The translations under genes and the position numbers were made by a program. This document shows positions 23,503-32,508 of a stretch of DNA of 64,000 bases, piece after piece. The DNA is taken from NCBI GenBank assembly GCA_041743085.1, contig JBGTNL010000038.1, positions 176,086 to 240,085 of the forward strand, given 5' to 3'. This DNA comes from JAFMPW01 sp041743085. GTDB lineage: Bacteria; Bacteroidota; Bacteroidia; Flavobacteriales; Flavobacteriaceae. Numbering within the stretch: position 1 is the stretch's first letter; each line of letters starts with the position of its first letter. The notes under the pieces are model-generated. The model made no database searches. It was not told the DNA's origin and saw only the letters and a program-made list of their open reading frames with translations.

Positions 23503-24552
23503 CTAAGTACGCTCTTTATAGTTCTTTAAAATCGATTTATTTATCTTCTTTACGAGCCCGGGGCCTTCGTAAATGAATCCCGTCCATAACTGAATAAGAA
23601 CTGCTCCGGCTGATAATTTTTCTAAGGCATCTTCAGGAGAATGGATCCCTCCCACTCCGATTATCGGGAATGCATTCTTACTTTTTTCGGATAAAAACCG
23701 GATAACCTCAGTGCTGCGCTTTGTCAAAGGTTTGCCACTAAGACCTCCTTTTTCTTCTACTAAGCTACCTGGCGATTTTAGATCAGGGCGCGCTACGGTA
23801 GTATTGGTGGCAATAATCCCATGGATCCGTGTTTTTTCCATGATCCCAATGATGTCGAGCAATTGATCGTTCGTAAGATCAGGGGCTATCTTCAGAAGGA
23901 TAGGTTTTTCCCGGGTATTTTTTAGGGAAGCCTGGTTGCCGTTTTCCTTTTTCAATTCGTTCAACAACGCTGTCAAGGGCTCTTTCTCCTGTAATTCTCT
24001 CAGGCCAGGCGTGTTCGGTGAACTTACATTTACCACAAAATAATCCACATGGTCAAAAAGGGCGTCGAAACAGATCAAATAATCCTTTATCGCCTCGTCA
24101 TTAGAAGTTGTCTTATTTTTACCAATATTGCCACCGATCAATACCTTGTGTTTTTTCTTTAAGCGTTGTGCCGCAGCTAAGACTCCCTGATTGTTAAACC
24201 CCATGCGGTTGATAATCGCCTGGTCCGCTTTTAACCTGAATAATCGCGGCCTTGGATTTCCGGGCTGAACTTTGGGGGTAACAGTGCCTATTTCGATAAA
24301 GCCAAATCCAAAATCTGACAGTTGATTGTACATGTGGGCATTCTTGTCGAATCCCGCGGCCAGTCCTACAGGATTTCTGAATTTTAATCCAAAAATCTCG
24401 CGTTCAAGACGTTTGTCATTGACCGTATACAGCGATTTCAACAGGCTTGCAAAACCAATTTTTGAAAGAAGGCGAATACATGTAAAGGATAGGTGATGTG
24501 CCTTTTCTGCGTCTAAAAGGAAGAAAATAGGTCTGATAAGCGATTTGTACAT
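23503..24552 (-). CDS. pyrD: Dihydroorotate dehydrogenase (quinone), class 2
   Basis: 349 residues; membrane-associated flavoenzyme of pyrimidine synthesis feeding electrons to quinone. N-terminal helical extension (MYKSLIRPIFFLLDAEKAHH) is the class 2 membrane and quinone domain. FMN barrel: NPVGLAAGFDKNAHMYNQLS, FIEIGTVTPKVQPGNPRPRL, and the catalytic base Ser in VNVSSPNTPGLRELQ, followed by the Lys in LLKIAPDLT and GVGGIHSPEDALEKLSAGA. Length is typical. A -7 box and a 16-bp palindrome lie just ahead of the start. Not in an operon with other pyr genes here. Confidence 0.97.
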   Translation of the reverse strand: MYKSLIRPIFFLLDAEKAHHLSFTCIRLLSKIGFASLLKSLYTVNDKRLEREIFGLKFRNPVGLAAGFDKNAHMYNQLSDFGFGFIEIGTVTPKVQPGNPRPRLFRLKADQAIINRMGFNNQGVLAAAQRLKKKHKVLIGGNIGKNKTTSNDEAIKDYLICFDALFDHVDYFVVNVSSPNTPGLRELQEKEPLTALLNELKKENGNQASLKNTREKPILLKIAPDLTNDQLLDIIGIMEKTRIHGIIATNTTVARPDLKSPGSLVEEKGGLSGKPLTKRSTEVIRFLSEKSKNAFPIIGVGGIHSPEDALEKLSAGAVLIQLWTGFIYEGPGLVKKINKSILKNYKERT

Positions 24553-24557
24553 TGCTT

Positions 24558-24580
24558 GCGAAAAAATTTTCGCAAAAGTA
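24558..24580 (-). promoter_or_regulatory. pyrD -7 box and adjacent palindrome
   Basis: TACTTTTG (24580-24573, minus strand) fits TAnnTTTG. It abuts the 16-bp inverted repeat GCGAAAAAATTTTCGC (24558-24573), which would lie at the transcription start and 6 bp before the start codon. It could be an operator or a leader hairpin; no regulator is known from the sequence. Confidence 0.45.
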
Positions 24581-24631
24581 CAAACTTCAGGAGAGTAATT
24601 CCTTTTATTATGATGCTATTATAGCTGCAGA

Positions 24632-25078
24632 CTACTCGGGATCTGTGCTGGTCCCCTCAGTGCCGATCGGGGAAAGGGGCTTTCTCAGGGCCTCCGCGCA
24701 GAGTTCAATATACCGCTGGTATTGCCTGTCGTTAAAGAGCCCTAGCAGTTGTTGGTCATATTTTGTGGAAATAGCCACCAGTTGGTCCTTTAGATCCTTA
24801 TATTTTTTGGCGAGGGTTACCAATTCTTCTTGCGTGCCTTGCGGGTGGTTATCAAAAAGTTCTTTGATCCGGTCTTCAATTTCCTTATTCCGACTGTGTA
24901 ATTCCCCGATCCAGAGATCCATTGTTTTGATCTGCTCGTCGTTTAACTGGAACACCTTGGTTAGTACTTCGGTGTCCTTCCCTCCCATGCCAAGGGTGCA
25001 GTCTGGTAATTGAGCGTTTGTACTTCCGCAAACAAAAAATCCGGCTAGCAAAAAATAATAAGCAATGCGATATTTCAT
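24632..25078 (-). CDS. Exported helical protein of unknown function (Spy/CpxP-like size)
   Basis: 148 residues from the Met of MKYRIAYYFLLAGFFVCGST; the frame stays open upstream to 25252 but without likeness to a gene. After signal cleavage (about NAQLP) the chain is helical and charged (EQIKTMDLWIGELHSRNKEI, LVTLAKKYKDLKDQLVAIST) with FNDRQYQRYIELC near the end, recalling Spy/CpxP-like envelope proteins by size and pattern only. Three Cys after the signal peptide or near it. It sits between pyrD and the TonB receptor gene on the same strand; a terminator upstream separates it from the latter. Confidence 0.65.
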   Translation of the reverse strand: MKYRIAYYFLLAGFFVCGSTNAQLPDCTLGMGGKDTEVLTKVFQLNDEQIKTMDLWIGELHSRNKEIEDRIKELFDNHPQGTQEELVTLAKKYKDLKDQLVAISTKYDQQLLGLFNDRQYQRYIELCAEALRKPLSPIGTEGTSTDPE

Positions 25079-25168
25079 TTTAATTGCATAGGTATTGAGG
25101 AAAAACAACATGTATATAAACTGAATTTTTGTGTAAAAATTATATTCAGCTGCTTCTTTTCCGGTGTC

Positions 25169-25228
25169 AAAAAAAAATACCGCCGGAATCCGGCGGCATT
25201 TAAATAAAAAACCACGACCCAAGGGTCG
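25169..25228 (-). terminator. Terminator of the TonB receptor gene (two hairpins)
   Basis: First hairpin read on the minus strand: CGACCC/GGGTCG (25215-25228) with five T. Second and stronger: stem CCGCCGG (25180-25186) / CCGGCGG (25190-25196), then nine T (A-run 25169-25177). Both lie within 100 bp past the receptor stop codon. Confidence 0.75.
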
Positions 25229-25263
25229 GAGAATCTTTAGATAGAAGACCATTATACGAATAA

Positions 25264-28125
25264 TTATTTGATCGTCAGGTTCAGCCTTGCAAACAAAAAC
25301 CTTCCCCCTATTCCGAACTGCTGAGACCTCCTCGACCAGTCGAAACGTCCCGAGCTGCGATTACCGAACGCCTCCTCGGCCCTGTCCGGATAAATATCGA
25401 AGAGGTTATTGGCTCCAATGGTCAGTGTCAGCGCCTCGGTAGCCTTGTAGCCCAGGGATAGATCCGTTACCAACTTTGTGCCAAACACCTGCTGGTTATC
25501 TATAACTGTGGTAGCCTCAGTGACTTCCCCGAAATATACATTTCTTAAAAAGACGACAAATTTGTCCGATGTTAAGCTGTTGGACAGGTTGACCTTGGTA
25601 CGCGGCACCGACTCCTCCAGGTATACCCTGCTGTCTTCCGGAAAGTAGGTGTCTACCAGACCGGCATCCCTTAAAACCTGCGAAGCATTTATATCGCCCA
25701 CCTTTTGCGTTTTGGAGAACGTACCCGCCAGATCCGATTTCAACCTCCAACTGGAGCCAAATTCTGCATTGTGGGTTATAACGATATCCAATCCCTTAGA
25801 TTCCGTGTCAATTGCATTGGCAAAAAAGGAAGCCGCCGTAGCATTTGCCTGCCGTAAAAGATTGTCTAATTCAGTACCGGTACCCGGACCTGCAAATTGC
25901 CCGGTATATACTACTCTGTCGTTGATCTTTACAAAATAACCATCTACGGTGACGGTAAGATTGGCAGCTGGTATTTTACTTGTCAAACCCAGACTAATAC
26001 TACTCGAGGTTTCCTCTTTTAATTTTGGAATACCCAATAGCTGTGCGGCCCTGCTATCATTTGCAAAGGTTCCTACTTCCTGCGGATTTCCCTGGTTATC
26101 AAAAATGGTTGAAGTTGAGTTAAAATTGATCTGGTGCAGGGATGGAGCTCTAAAGCCGGTGTTGAGCGCCCCGCGAATGTTAAAATTTTCCGAGGCCTTA
26201 ATACGACTGGCAAGCTTGAAATTAATGGTTGAACCAAAATCACTGTAATTTTCAAATCGGCTTGCGAAACTTACCAAAACCTCCTCTGTGAAGTCGGCCT
26301 CAACATCAAAATATCCTGCAACACTGGTACGCCCTCTGGAGAGCTCATTGCTTGGACTAAACCCTGGAAATACCTGAGACCCTCCGGGCCTGGCACTTCC
26401 GAAGAAATCCTGAGAAGGGGTTTGAGATGCCAGGGTAATGCGCTGGCCATTGGCGGTGTACTGTGCGTAAGATGCTTCTTCTCCTGCCACGATCTCATAG
26501 TTCTCAACCCTGTATTCCGCTCCAAAGGCAACATTGAGGCCTGTCAGCATATCATCAAAAAATTGAGTTACATCCAGATTGGTGGTATTTTGCAGAAATG
26601 AAAATCCACCCGCATCAAAGGTAGTGGGAGATGCATTTTGCAAGGACGCGTTAAAGGTATTGCCAATGGTATATAAAAATGAATTCTTCCCATATGTATT
26701 GCTAAGATCAACACTCCAGTCACCTATAAGGCCCTTTATCCCAATGGAAACGGATTGATCCTTGATGTTGGAATTTATTTCGGGTAAAAACCCGTTGATG
26801 TAGGCTGGCGTAAAGGTTCTGCTTTGGTTGGGCAATCTGTAGAATCCGGCCGAGTTTCCGGTCCTGGAACTAATACCGGCAAAGGAATACAATTCGGTAC
26901 CCTCATCATCGAGCGGTAATGAAAAATTTGCGAATAATCGCCCGCCGCGCAGAGCGGATTGCCCCACTCGCATATTAAAATCACTTCGTTGCTGTCCCCT
27001 GGCGGCCAGTTCAGCGGTGGTATTATCAACAACCAGAATAGGTTGCAGTTCTTCTTTTGTGGTAGCGCCATTTAAATTTATCCCGGCCTCATTAGCATAT
27101 TGGATAACGTCTGCCACATCATCATCGAGTAGATTAGTAAGGTCATATTCATCAGCATTGGCAAAACGTTCTACAGTGTTGTACAAGTTAAAAACTTCGT
27201 CCTCCCATTCTTTCATCCGGCTGTAATCTTCACGTACATCAAAATCTCCCGATAAGGTGAAATATCCTCCATTTTCTCCTAAGGGAAGCCCGTAACTGGC
27301 AGCGACATTTGTCGTTTCCCCGTCTGTTCCCCCGGTCTGGTCATTGGCATTTTCGGAAAAATTAGCCCCTGTAGTGACCGTTGCGGTGAGTTCATTAACG
27401 GTCTTATTCAAAACTATATTGATAACCCCTGCAATGGCATCGGAGCCGTATTGGGCGGCAGCACCGTCCCTCAGGACCTCAATCCTCTGTATTGCTGCTG
27501 CCGGAATGGCATTCAGATCCGTGCCTACGCTACCCCTGCCAAAGGTTCCGTTTACATTTATCAGCGATGACGTATGCCTTCTTTTCCCATTGATCAGTAC
27601 GAGCACCTGATCCGGCCCAAGTCCCCTGAGCGAAGCGGGATCAATGTGATCCGTACCATCCGAAATCGTCTGGGTGTTGGATGTAAATGAAGGAGCCACA
27701 TAGTTTAAAATCTGGTTTAAATTTACCTGCGGTGCAACTGTGGCAAGTTCTTTAACGTCTATTACGTCTATCGGCACCGTGCTTTCCGTGGCTGTTCTGT
27801 TAGGATTACGGGAGCCAACAATAATCACTTCCGCCAACTCCACTCCGGAAGTTAGCGTTATATTCATTACCGTATTGTTAATGACCACACTTTTTGTTTC
27901 ATATCCTATATAGGAAACCATTAAAGTATCTCCAAGGGAAGCATCGTCAAAGGAGAAATTACCATCAAAATCTGTTGTAGTACCTACATCGGTACCTTCT
28001 TTTACGATAGAAGCCCCGACAAGAGGCGTACCGTCACTATCCGACACGGTTCCTGTAACCTGTGCCTTAATAAATCCGGATACAAGAAGAATAAAGACAA
28101 AACATGAGAAGTAGTTCTTGTTCAT
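25264..28125 (-). CDS. TonB-dependent outer-membrane receptor
   Basis: 953 residues. Signal peptide (SCFVFILLVSGFIKAQ), then a carboxypeptidase-regulatory-like domain (VTGTVSDSDGTPLVGASIVK to about residue 105), a plug domain (NLNQILNYVAPSFTSN; LRGLGPDQVLVLINGKRRHT; VLRDGAAAQYGSDAIAGVIN) and a 22-strand barrel ending LFARLNLTIK. It imports an unknown substrate with TonB-ExbB energy. No SusD-like lipoprotein and no catabolic genes lie next to it, so the polysaccharide type is unlikely; siderophore, vitamin or peptide uptake are open. Divergent from pepT, with 141 bp between the starts. Confidence 0.93.
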   Translation of the reverse strand: MNKNYFSCFVFILLVSGFIKAQVTGTVSDSDGTPLVGASIVKEGTDVGTTTDFDGNFSFDDASLGDTLMVSYIGYETKSVVINNTVMNITLTSGVELAEVIIVGSRNPNRTATESTVPIDVIDVKELATVAPQVNLNQILNYVAPSFTSNTQTISDGTDHIDPASLRGLGPDQVLVLINGKRRHTSSLINVNGTFGRGSVGTDLNAIPAAAIQRIEVLRDGAAAQYGSDAIAGVINIVLNKTVNELTATVTTGANFSENANDQTGGTDGETTNVAASYGLPLGENGGYFTLSGDFDVREDYSRMKEWEDEVFNLYNTVERFANADEYDLTNLLDDDVADVIQYANEAGINLNGATTKEELQPILVVDNTTAELAARGQQRSDFNMRVGQSALRGGRLFANFSLPLDDEGTELYSFAGISSRTGNSAGFYRLPNQSRTFTPAYINGFLPEINSNIKDQSVSIGIKGLIGDWSVDLSNTYGKNSFLYTIGNTFNASLQNASPTTFDAGGFSFLQNTTNLDVTQFFDDMLTGLNVAFGAEYRVENYEIVAGEEASYAQYTANGQRITLASQTPSQDFFGSARPGGSQVFPGFSPSNELSRGRTSVAGYFDVEADFTEEVLVSFASRFENYSDFGSTINFKLASRIKASENFNIRGALNTGFRAPSLHQINFNSTSTIFDNQGNPQEVGTFANDSRAAQLLGIPKLKEETSSSISLGLTSKIPAANLTVTVDGYFVKINDRVVYTGQFAGPGTGTELDNLLRQANATAASFFANAIDTESKGLDIVITHNAEFGSSWRLKSDLAGTFSKTQKVGDINASQVLRDAGLVDTYFPEDSRVYLEESVPRTKVNLSNSLTSDKFVVFLRNVYFGEVTEATTVIDNQQVFGTKLVTDLSLGYKATEALTLTIGANNLFDIYPDRAEEAFGNRSSGRFDWSRRSQQFGIGGRFLFARLNLTIK

Positions 28126-28244
28126 AAGTGTTTGTTTTTGAGTTAATTAATTTTTAAAAAATAAACAAAATATGTTGTAAAAGTAGGAAAATAAACAAAA
28201 CCCTTTTATGCCTTTTCTGTAATCCGTGGAAGATGGCAATGTTG

Positions 28245-28252
28245 TAAATTTG
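28245..28252 (+). promoter_or_regulatory. Putative -7 box of pepT
   Basis: TAAATTTG fits TAnnTTTG and lies 14 bp before the ATG, implying a very short leader. The matching -33 element is not clear. Confidence 0.45.
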
Positions 28253-28266
28253 GCCAAACCGGATTT

Positions 28267-29496
28267 ATGCAGCCTATTAAAGACCGATTTATCAACTATG
28301 TTATCATAGATACCCAGAGTGATCCGCAATCTGATAGTACCCCAAGCACTGAAAGGCAGTGGGATCTTGCTAACAAACTGGTGGATGAATTGATGCAAAT
28401 GGGAATGCAGGACGTAACAATCGATGAAAATGCCTATGTCATGGCTACCTTGCCCTCTAATGTCCCTAAAGAAACCCCAACAATTGGTTTTATTTCTCAT
28501 TTTGATACCACTCCCGATTTTTCGGGGACCAACGTAAGACCACGGGTAATTGAAAATTACAACGGCAAGGATATTATCCTGAACGGAGATCTGGATATTG
28601 TGCTTTCCCCCGATTATTTCGAGGATCTGCTCCTGTACAAGGGTCAGACACTTATTGTAACGGACGGTACCACTCTTCTGGGGGCAGATGATAAAGCCGG
28701 ATTAGCGGAGATCATGACAGCCATGGACTATTTATTGCAGCATCCGGAGATAAAGCACGGTACCATCAGAGTAGGTTTTACTCCGGACGAAGAAATTGGC
28801 CGGGGTGCCCGCAAATTTGACGTAAATAAGTTTGGCGCCGCCTGGGCGTATACGGTGGACGGTAGCCGAATTGGGGAATTGGAATACGAAAATTTCAATG
28901 CAGCGGGCGCCACGGTAAAAGTGTCAGGCAAAAGTGTTCATCCGGGGCATGCCCAAGGTAAAATGGTGAATGCGATCGGAATAATCAATGAATTCATGGC
29001 TCTCCTGCCCAAAAAAGAGGTGCCCCAACTTACTTCAGGCCGTGAAGGCTTTTACCATATCTATCGCATGAAAGGGGAAATTGAAGAAGCAGAACTGGAA
29101 ATGATCATACGCGATCATGATAAGGATAAATTTGAGATACGGAAACAAAAGCTGGTTGATCTTGCGGCGAAACTAAATAATAAGTATGGCCATTATCTCT
29201 CAATTGAAATCAAGGATCAGTATTATAATATGAAGGAAAAGATAGAACCTGTATTTCATATTGTGGAAATTGCCAGGGAGGCAATGGTAGCGCTGGGAAT
29301 TGAACCTATAATCCAACCCATACGCGGAGGCACTGACGGTTCTCAACTCAGTTATATGGGCCTGCCTTGCCCCAACATCTTTGCCGGCGGCCATAATTTT
29401 CACGGAAAATATGAATTCATTCCAGTGGAAAGTATGCAAAAGGCGGTTGAAGTTATCGTAAAAATTTGCGAACTTACTGCAACAAAATACAAGTAA
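28267..29496 (+). CDS. pepT: Peptidase T (tripeptidase)
   Basis: 409 residues; cytoplasmic M20 zinc aminotripeptidase. All metal and catalytic landmarks are present: ISHFDTTPD (H-x-D), TTLLGADDKAGLAE (bridging Asp), FTPDEEIGRGARKFD (E-E), TVDG and the late AGGHNFHGKYEFIP (His). The lid or dimer domain (EYENFNAAGATVKVSGKSVH) is typical. Length is normal. The next gene starts 2 bp after the stop, so the two are probably one transcript; the pairing gives no obvious shared role. Confidence 0.96.
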   Translation: MQPIKDRFINYVIIDTQSDPQSDSTPSTERQWDLANKLVDELMQMGMQDVTIDENAYVMATLPSNVPKETPTIGFISHFDTTPDFSGTNVRPRVIENYNGKDIILNGDLDIVLSPDYFEDLLLYKGQTLIVTDGTTLLGADDKAGLAEIMTAMDYLLQHPEIKHGTIRVGFTPDEEIGRGARKFDVNKFGAAWAYTVDGSRIGELEYENFNAAGATVKVSGKSVHPGHAQGKMVNAIGIINEFMALLPKKEVPQLTSGREGFYHIYRMKGEIEEAELEMIIRDHDKDKFEIRKQKLVDLAAKLNNKYGHYLSIEIKDQYYNMKEKIEPVFHIVEIAREAMVALGIEPIIQPIRGGTDGSQLSYMGLPCPNIFAGGHNFHGKYEFIPVESMQKAVEVIVKICELTATKYK

Positions 29497-29498
29497 CC

Positions 29499-30095
29499 AT
29501 GAGCGCAGAAAAAATCGAGGCCTATTTTGCAAAAGAACGGCCCTTTAAGAAAGGAATTGCCATCTTGAGAGAAATCGCCCATAAAATTGAATTGGGGGAA
29601 ACACTGAAATGGGGATCCCCGGTCTACACAGTGGATGGAAAGAACGTTTTGGGCATCATGGCTTTTAAAAACCATTTTGGTGTATGGTTCTTTAATGGGG
29701 TGTTTTTAGAAGATCCGAAAAATGTACTTGAGAATGCGCAAGAAAGTAAAACCAAAGCCATGAGGCATTGGAAATTTACCTCTAATAACAAAATCGACAA
29801 AGAGGGTGTCCGCGCCTATATGCTGGAAGCAATAGAAAATCAAAAAAAAGGCCTTGCCTTAAAACCGGAGCGAAATACGAAAGCGGCGGTCATCCCCGAA
29901 CTTTTAAAGGAGGCACTTTCTGAAGATAACGCCCTTAAGGCAAAATTTAAGGCCCTTTCTCCCGGAAAGCAAAGGGAATATTGTGAGCATATCAGCACTG
30001 CCAAACAGGAAAAGACCAAACTTTCCCGAATGGAAAAAATATGTCCTCTGATCCTTGGGGGGGTAGGCTTAAATGATAAGTATAAGAATTGTTGA
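29499..30095 (+). CDS. YdeI/OmdA-like DUF1801-domain protein
   Basis: 198 residues from MSAEKIEAYFAKERPFKKGI. The N-terminal part is a DUF1801/YdhG-like fold (TLKWGSPVYTVDGKNVLGIM, NHFGVWFFNGVFLEDPKNVL), and the C-terminal part is the Bacteriocin/OmpD-associated extension (LKAKFKALSPGKQREYCEHI). The family is widely spread but without an assigned reaction. Start lies 2 bp after the pepT stop. An earlier in-frame Met at 29466 overlaps pepT and is not supported. Convergent with the downstream Gfo/Idh/MocA gene. Confidence 0.85.
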   Translation: MSAEKIEAYFAKERPFKKGIAILREIAHKIELGETLKWGSPVYTVDGKNVLGIMAFKNHFGVWFFNGVFLEDPKNVLENAQESKTKAMRHWKFTSNNKIDKEGVRAYMLEAIENQKKGLALKPERNTKAAVIPELLKEALSEDNALKAKFKALSPGKQREYCEHISTAKQEKTKLSRMEKICPLILGGVGLNDKYKNC

Positions 30096-30159
30096 TATAG
30101 GTTGGTCTCAGGTTTCGGGGAACGGGGTTAAATTTGAAACGTTTTAAACCAGGAAACAT

Positions 30160-31506
30160 TTAAACAGGCAACTCCCACCCATTGTGATAACTTGCCTCCA
30201 AATATTTATTCGCAGCTTCATCGGTAAATTTCCCTTGTTCCTTATCCCAGTATAACCTGTTTCCTGATTTATAGGCTACATTGCCCATATGAGAAACCAA
30301 GGCGGTTTCATAGCCCACCTTAATAGGGGCATTTAAACTCTTCGCATCCCTGCTCTTAACCGCCTCAATAAAATTCCGGGTGTGCAGATCCAAACCATTT
30401 TCTTGATTTTGTTGTAAAGGAAGGCGTTCCATTCTTGGTATGCCCTCTATACCCCATCCCTGAAATTCATTTTCGGGAATGACCTCCCAGCCATTTCTGT
30501 CGAGGACCAGGGTACCGTTGTTTCCGATAAATGCGATCCCGTGGTTGCGTCCATAATTACCGCCGTCTATTCCTGTCGCATGTTCCCATAAAATGGAAAA
30601 ACCATCATACTCAAAAACGGTCTGAAGGGTATCAGGGGTTTCTGAGGCATCGTTTGGATAAGCAAACTTACCGCCAAGAGCCATTACCGATTTTGGTGTG
30701 CCTGCCTTCATCCCGTAAAGCGCATAATCAATTAAATGAACCCCCCAATCGGTCATAAGTCCCCCGGCATAATCCCAGAACCATCGGAAATTAAAATGAA
30801 ATCTGTTGGGGTTAAAAGGACGCATGGGAGCCGGGCCCAGCCACATGTCATAATCCACCCCTTTCGGGGCATCCGAATCCGGCTTTGGCGGAATTGGTTT
30901 CATCCATCCCTGGTAGGCCCATGCCTTGGCCAACCTGATCTCTCCCAACTTCCCGGAATACACAAAATTTATAGCATCCACAAAATGAGGCTGACTCCTC
31001 TGCCATTGTCCTATTTGAACCATCCGGTCACTGGCATTTACCGCGCTGCGCATCACATTGCATTCCTGAATGGAATTGGCGATGGGTTTTTCACAATACA
31101 CATCTTTGCCGGTCCGAATAGCATCTGTCAGCTGAAGGCAATGCCAATGGTCCGGAGTTCCAATCACCACGATATCGATATCCTTATTTTCCAATAATTT
31201 GCGATAATCCCCGTATAATTTTGGTTTTTTAATTCCGGCATTCTCCAGTTCCGCCGTCCGCTCCGCCAATACATTTTTATCTATGTCGCATAGTGCAACA
31301 ACACTCACCTCACTAATTTTAAGAAAAGATAAAAGATCAGAGAATCCCATTCCCTTGCAACCGATCAAACCAAGATTTATCCGGTCATTGGGACCGACTT
31401 TTTTTCGAATGGCGGCGAGCAGTTCAATCGGAAATAAAAAAGAAGCCCCTGTTCCCATCAGCGCCAGAGAACTATGTCTTATAAAGTTTCTTCGCGTAGT
31501 GTTCAT
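30160..31506 (-). CDS. Tat-exported Gfo/Idh/MocA-family oxidoreductase
   Basis: 448 residues. N-terminal twin-arginine signal (TTRRNFIRHSSLALMGTGAS). Rossmann fold: INLGLIGCKGMGFSDLLSFL, VVALCDIDKNVL; family motif VYCEKPIANSIQ (about residues 134-145); C-terminal domain with WWDYAGG-type region FRWFWDYAGGLMTDWGVHLI. Tat export means it folds with its nucleotide in the cytoplasm, so a bound NAD(P) is likely used in a closed redox cycle, as in known exported sugar oxidoreductases. Substrate unknown. It is a single-gene unit; a terminator separates it from yajC upstream. Confidence 0.9.
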   Translation of the reverse strand: MNTTRRNFIRHSSLALMGTGASFLFPIELLAAIRKKVGPNDRINLGLIGCKGMGFSDLLSFLKISEVSVVALCDIDKNVLAERTAELENAGIKKPKLYGDYRKLLENKDIDIVVIGTPDHWHCLQLTDAIRTGKDVYCEKPIANSIQECNVMRSAVNASDRMVQIGQWQRSQPHFVDAINFVYSGKLGEIRLAKAWAYQGWMKPIPPKPDSDAPKGVDYDMWLGPAPMRPFNPNRFHFNFRWFWDYAGGLMTDWGVHLIDYALYGMKAGTPKSVMALGGKFAYPNDASETPDTLQTVFEYDGFSILWEHATGIDGGNYGRNHGIAFIGNNGTLVLDRNGWEVIPENEFQGWGIEGIPRMERLPLQQNQENGLDLHTRNFIEAVKSRDAKSLNAPIKVGYETALVSHMGNVAYKSGNRLYWDKEQGKFTDEAANKYLEASYHNGWELPV

Positions 31507-31623
31507 GATTCTGATTTTGAATTATGTCCTCAAGATACTTAATTAAATAAGAATATTGAATGAATACTCAAATCAAAGCGGATCTGGAAAGCCCACAGTT
31601 AATTGTTCCTTATCAGTATCAAT

Positions 31624-31651
31624 AAAAAACGCCGGCATGGCCGGCGTTTTT
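31624..31651. terminator. Terminator of the nusB-DUF1573-yajC unit
   Basis: Stem AACGCCGG (31628-31635) / CCGGCGTT (31641-31648), flanked by an A-run on the left and a T-run on the right, so it can act on both strands. It lies 24 bp past the yajC stop codon. Confidence 0.85.
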
Positions 31652-31674
31652 CAAGAGTTAGTTATGGTGTAATA

Positions 31675-31959
31675 CTATTCCTTGGGTTTATTCAATTTTT
31701 TGCTCATTTCCATTGAAATTGCAGAACGGTCAAATTTTAACCTGCCTGCCATGGTCTCTATGATACAGGAAAAATCCTTGTCATTAAGATCTACAATTTT
31801 ACCGTGCAAACCGCTCTTTGTAATGATCTTATCTCCTTTCTTTAATGCCGCTGCAAATTTCTTTTCGTCCTTCTGACGTTTCATTTGCGGCCGTATCATA
31901 AAAAAATACGCTACCGCAAAAATCAAAAGCATAGGAAGAAACTGTCCTATATCACCCAT
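31675..31959 (-). CDS. yajC: Preprotein translocase subunit YajC
   Basis: 94 residues; accessory subunit of the SecDF-YajC complex at the inner membrane. One N-terminal membrane helix (LPMLLIFAVAYFFMIRPQMK) followed by the conserved cytoplasmic strand region KKGDKIITKSGLHGKIVDLN. Length is normal. Order nusB, DUF1573, yajC on one strand, with a 19-bp gap to DUF1573, is a common arrangement in Flavobacteriaceae as far as I recall. No secDF here. Confidence 0.95.
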   Translation of the reverse strand: MGDIGQFLPMLLIFAVAYFFMIRPQMKRQKDEKKFAAALKKGDKIITKSGLHGKIVDLNDKDFSCIIETMAGRLKFDRSAISMEMSKKLNKPKE

Positions 31960-31978
31960 AGCAATCCGTGTCTTTAGA

Positions 31979-32464
31979 TTATTGTTTTACCGGTCCAACC
32001 GCGGCAGTTGTGGCACCGGCCTTAGGATTTACAAATGCTTTTATCCTCAAAATCTCCTGACCTTTTTCGGTATTGGCGCTAACAGTTATACTTTTTGTTA
32101 CCTGATTCTGCCCGGAACCGTTGAACTTCACTAATAGCTCTCCCGAGTCGCCAGGAGCTATAGGGGTATTTTTAGGATACTCGGGTACGGTACAACCACA
32201 TGTACTCGTGGCGTTAGTAATGATTAGGGGGGCATTCCCGGTATTGGTAAATTTAAACGTAGTTTCCTGGGGGGTTCCCTGTTCGATGTTTCCAAAATCG
32301 TGTTCCGATTTTTCAAAACTCATTTCAGGAAGGTTTTTTGCTGCCACATCACGCTCGGCGGCAACCTCAACATTGGCCGTATTAATCTTACTTGATGCAT
32401 TTTCCTTGCAGGAAACGAATGCAATTAGTGAAACCAGACTTAAAGCCGTAACTATTCTTTTCAT
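31979..32464 (-). CDS. DUF1573 lipoprotein
   Basis: 161 residues. Start at MKRIVTALSLVSLIAFVSCK, which gives a lipobox (FVSC) at residue 19; an in-frame Met nine codons upstream is not needed. DUF1573 domain, an Ig/ASPM-SPD-2-like beta sandwich: FEKSEHDFGNIEQGTPQETT, then FTNTGNAPLIITNATSTCGC with the typical T-S-C-G-C motif, and APGDSGELLVKFN. The family is envelope-exposed in Bacteroidota with unknown role. It lies between nusB and yajC. Confidence 0.9.
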   Translation of the reverse strand: MKRIVTALSLVSLIAFVSCKENASSKINTANVEVAAERDVAAKNLPEMSFEKSEHDFGNIEQGTPQETTFKFTNTGNAPLIITNATSTCGCTVPEYPKNTPIAPGDSGELLVKFNGSGQNQVTKSITVSANTEKGQEILRIKAFVNPKAGATTAAVGPVKQ

Positions 32465-32488
32465 TTTATTGATTTTTTTATTTCGCTG

Positions 32489-32496
32489 CAAAATTA
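32489..32496 (-). promoter_or_regulatory. Putative -7 box of DUF1573
   Basis: TAATTTTG on the minus strand fits TAnnTTTG, 24 bp ahead of the start codon and within the short gap after nusB; it suggests an internal promoter. Confidence 0.4.
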
Positions 32497-32508
32497 AACA
32501 ATATTTTT

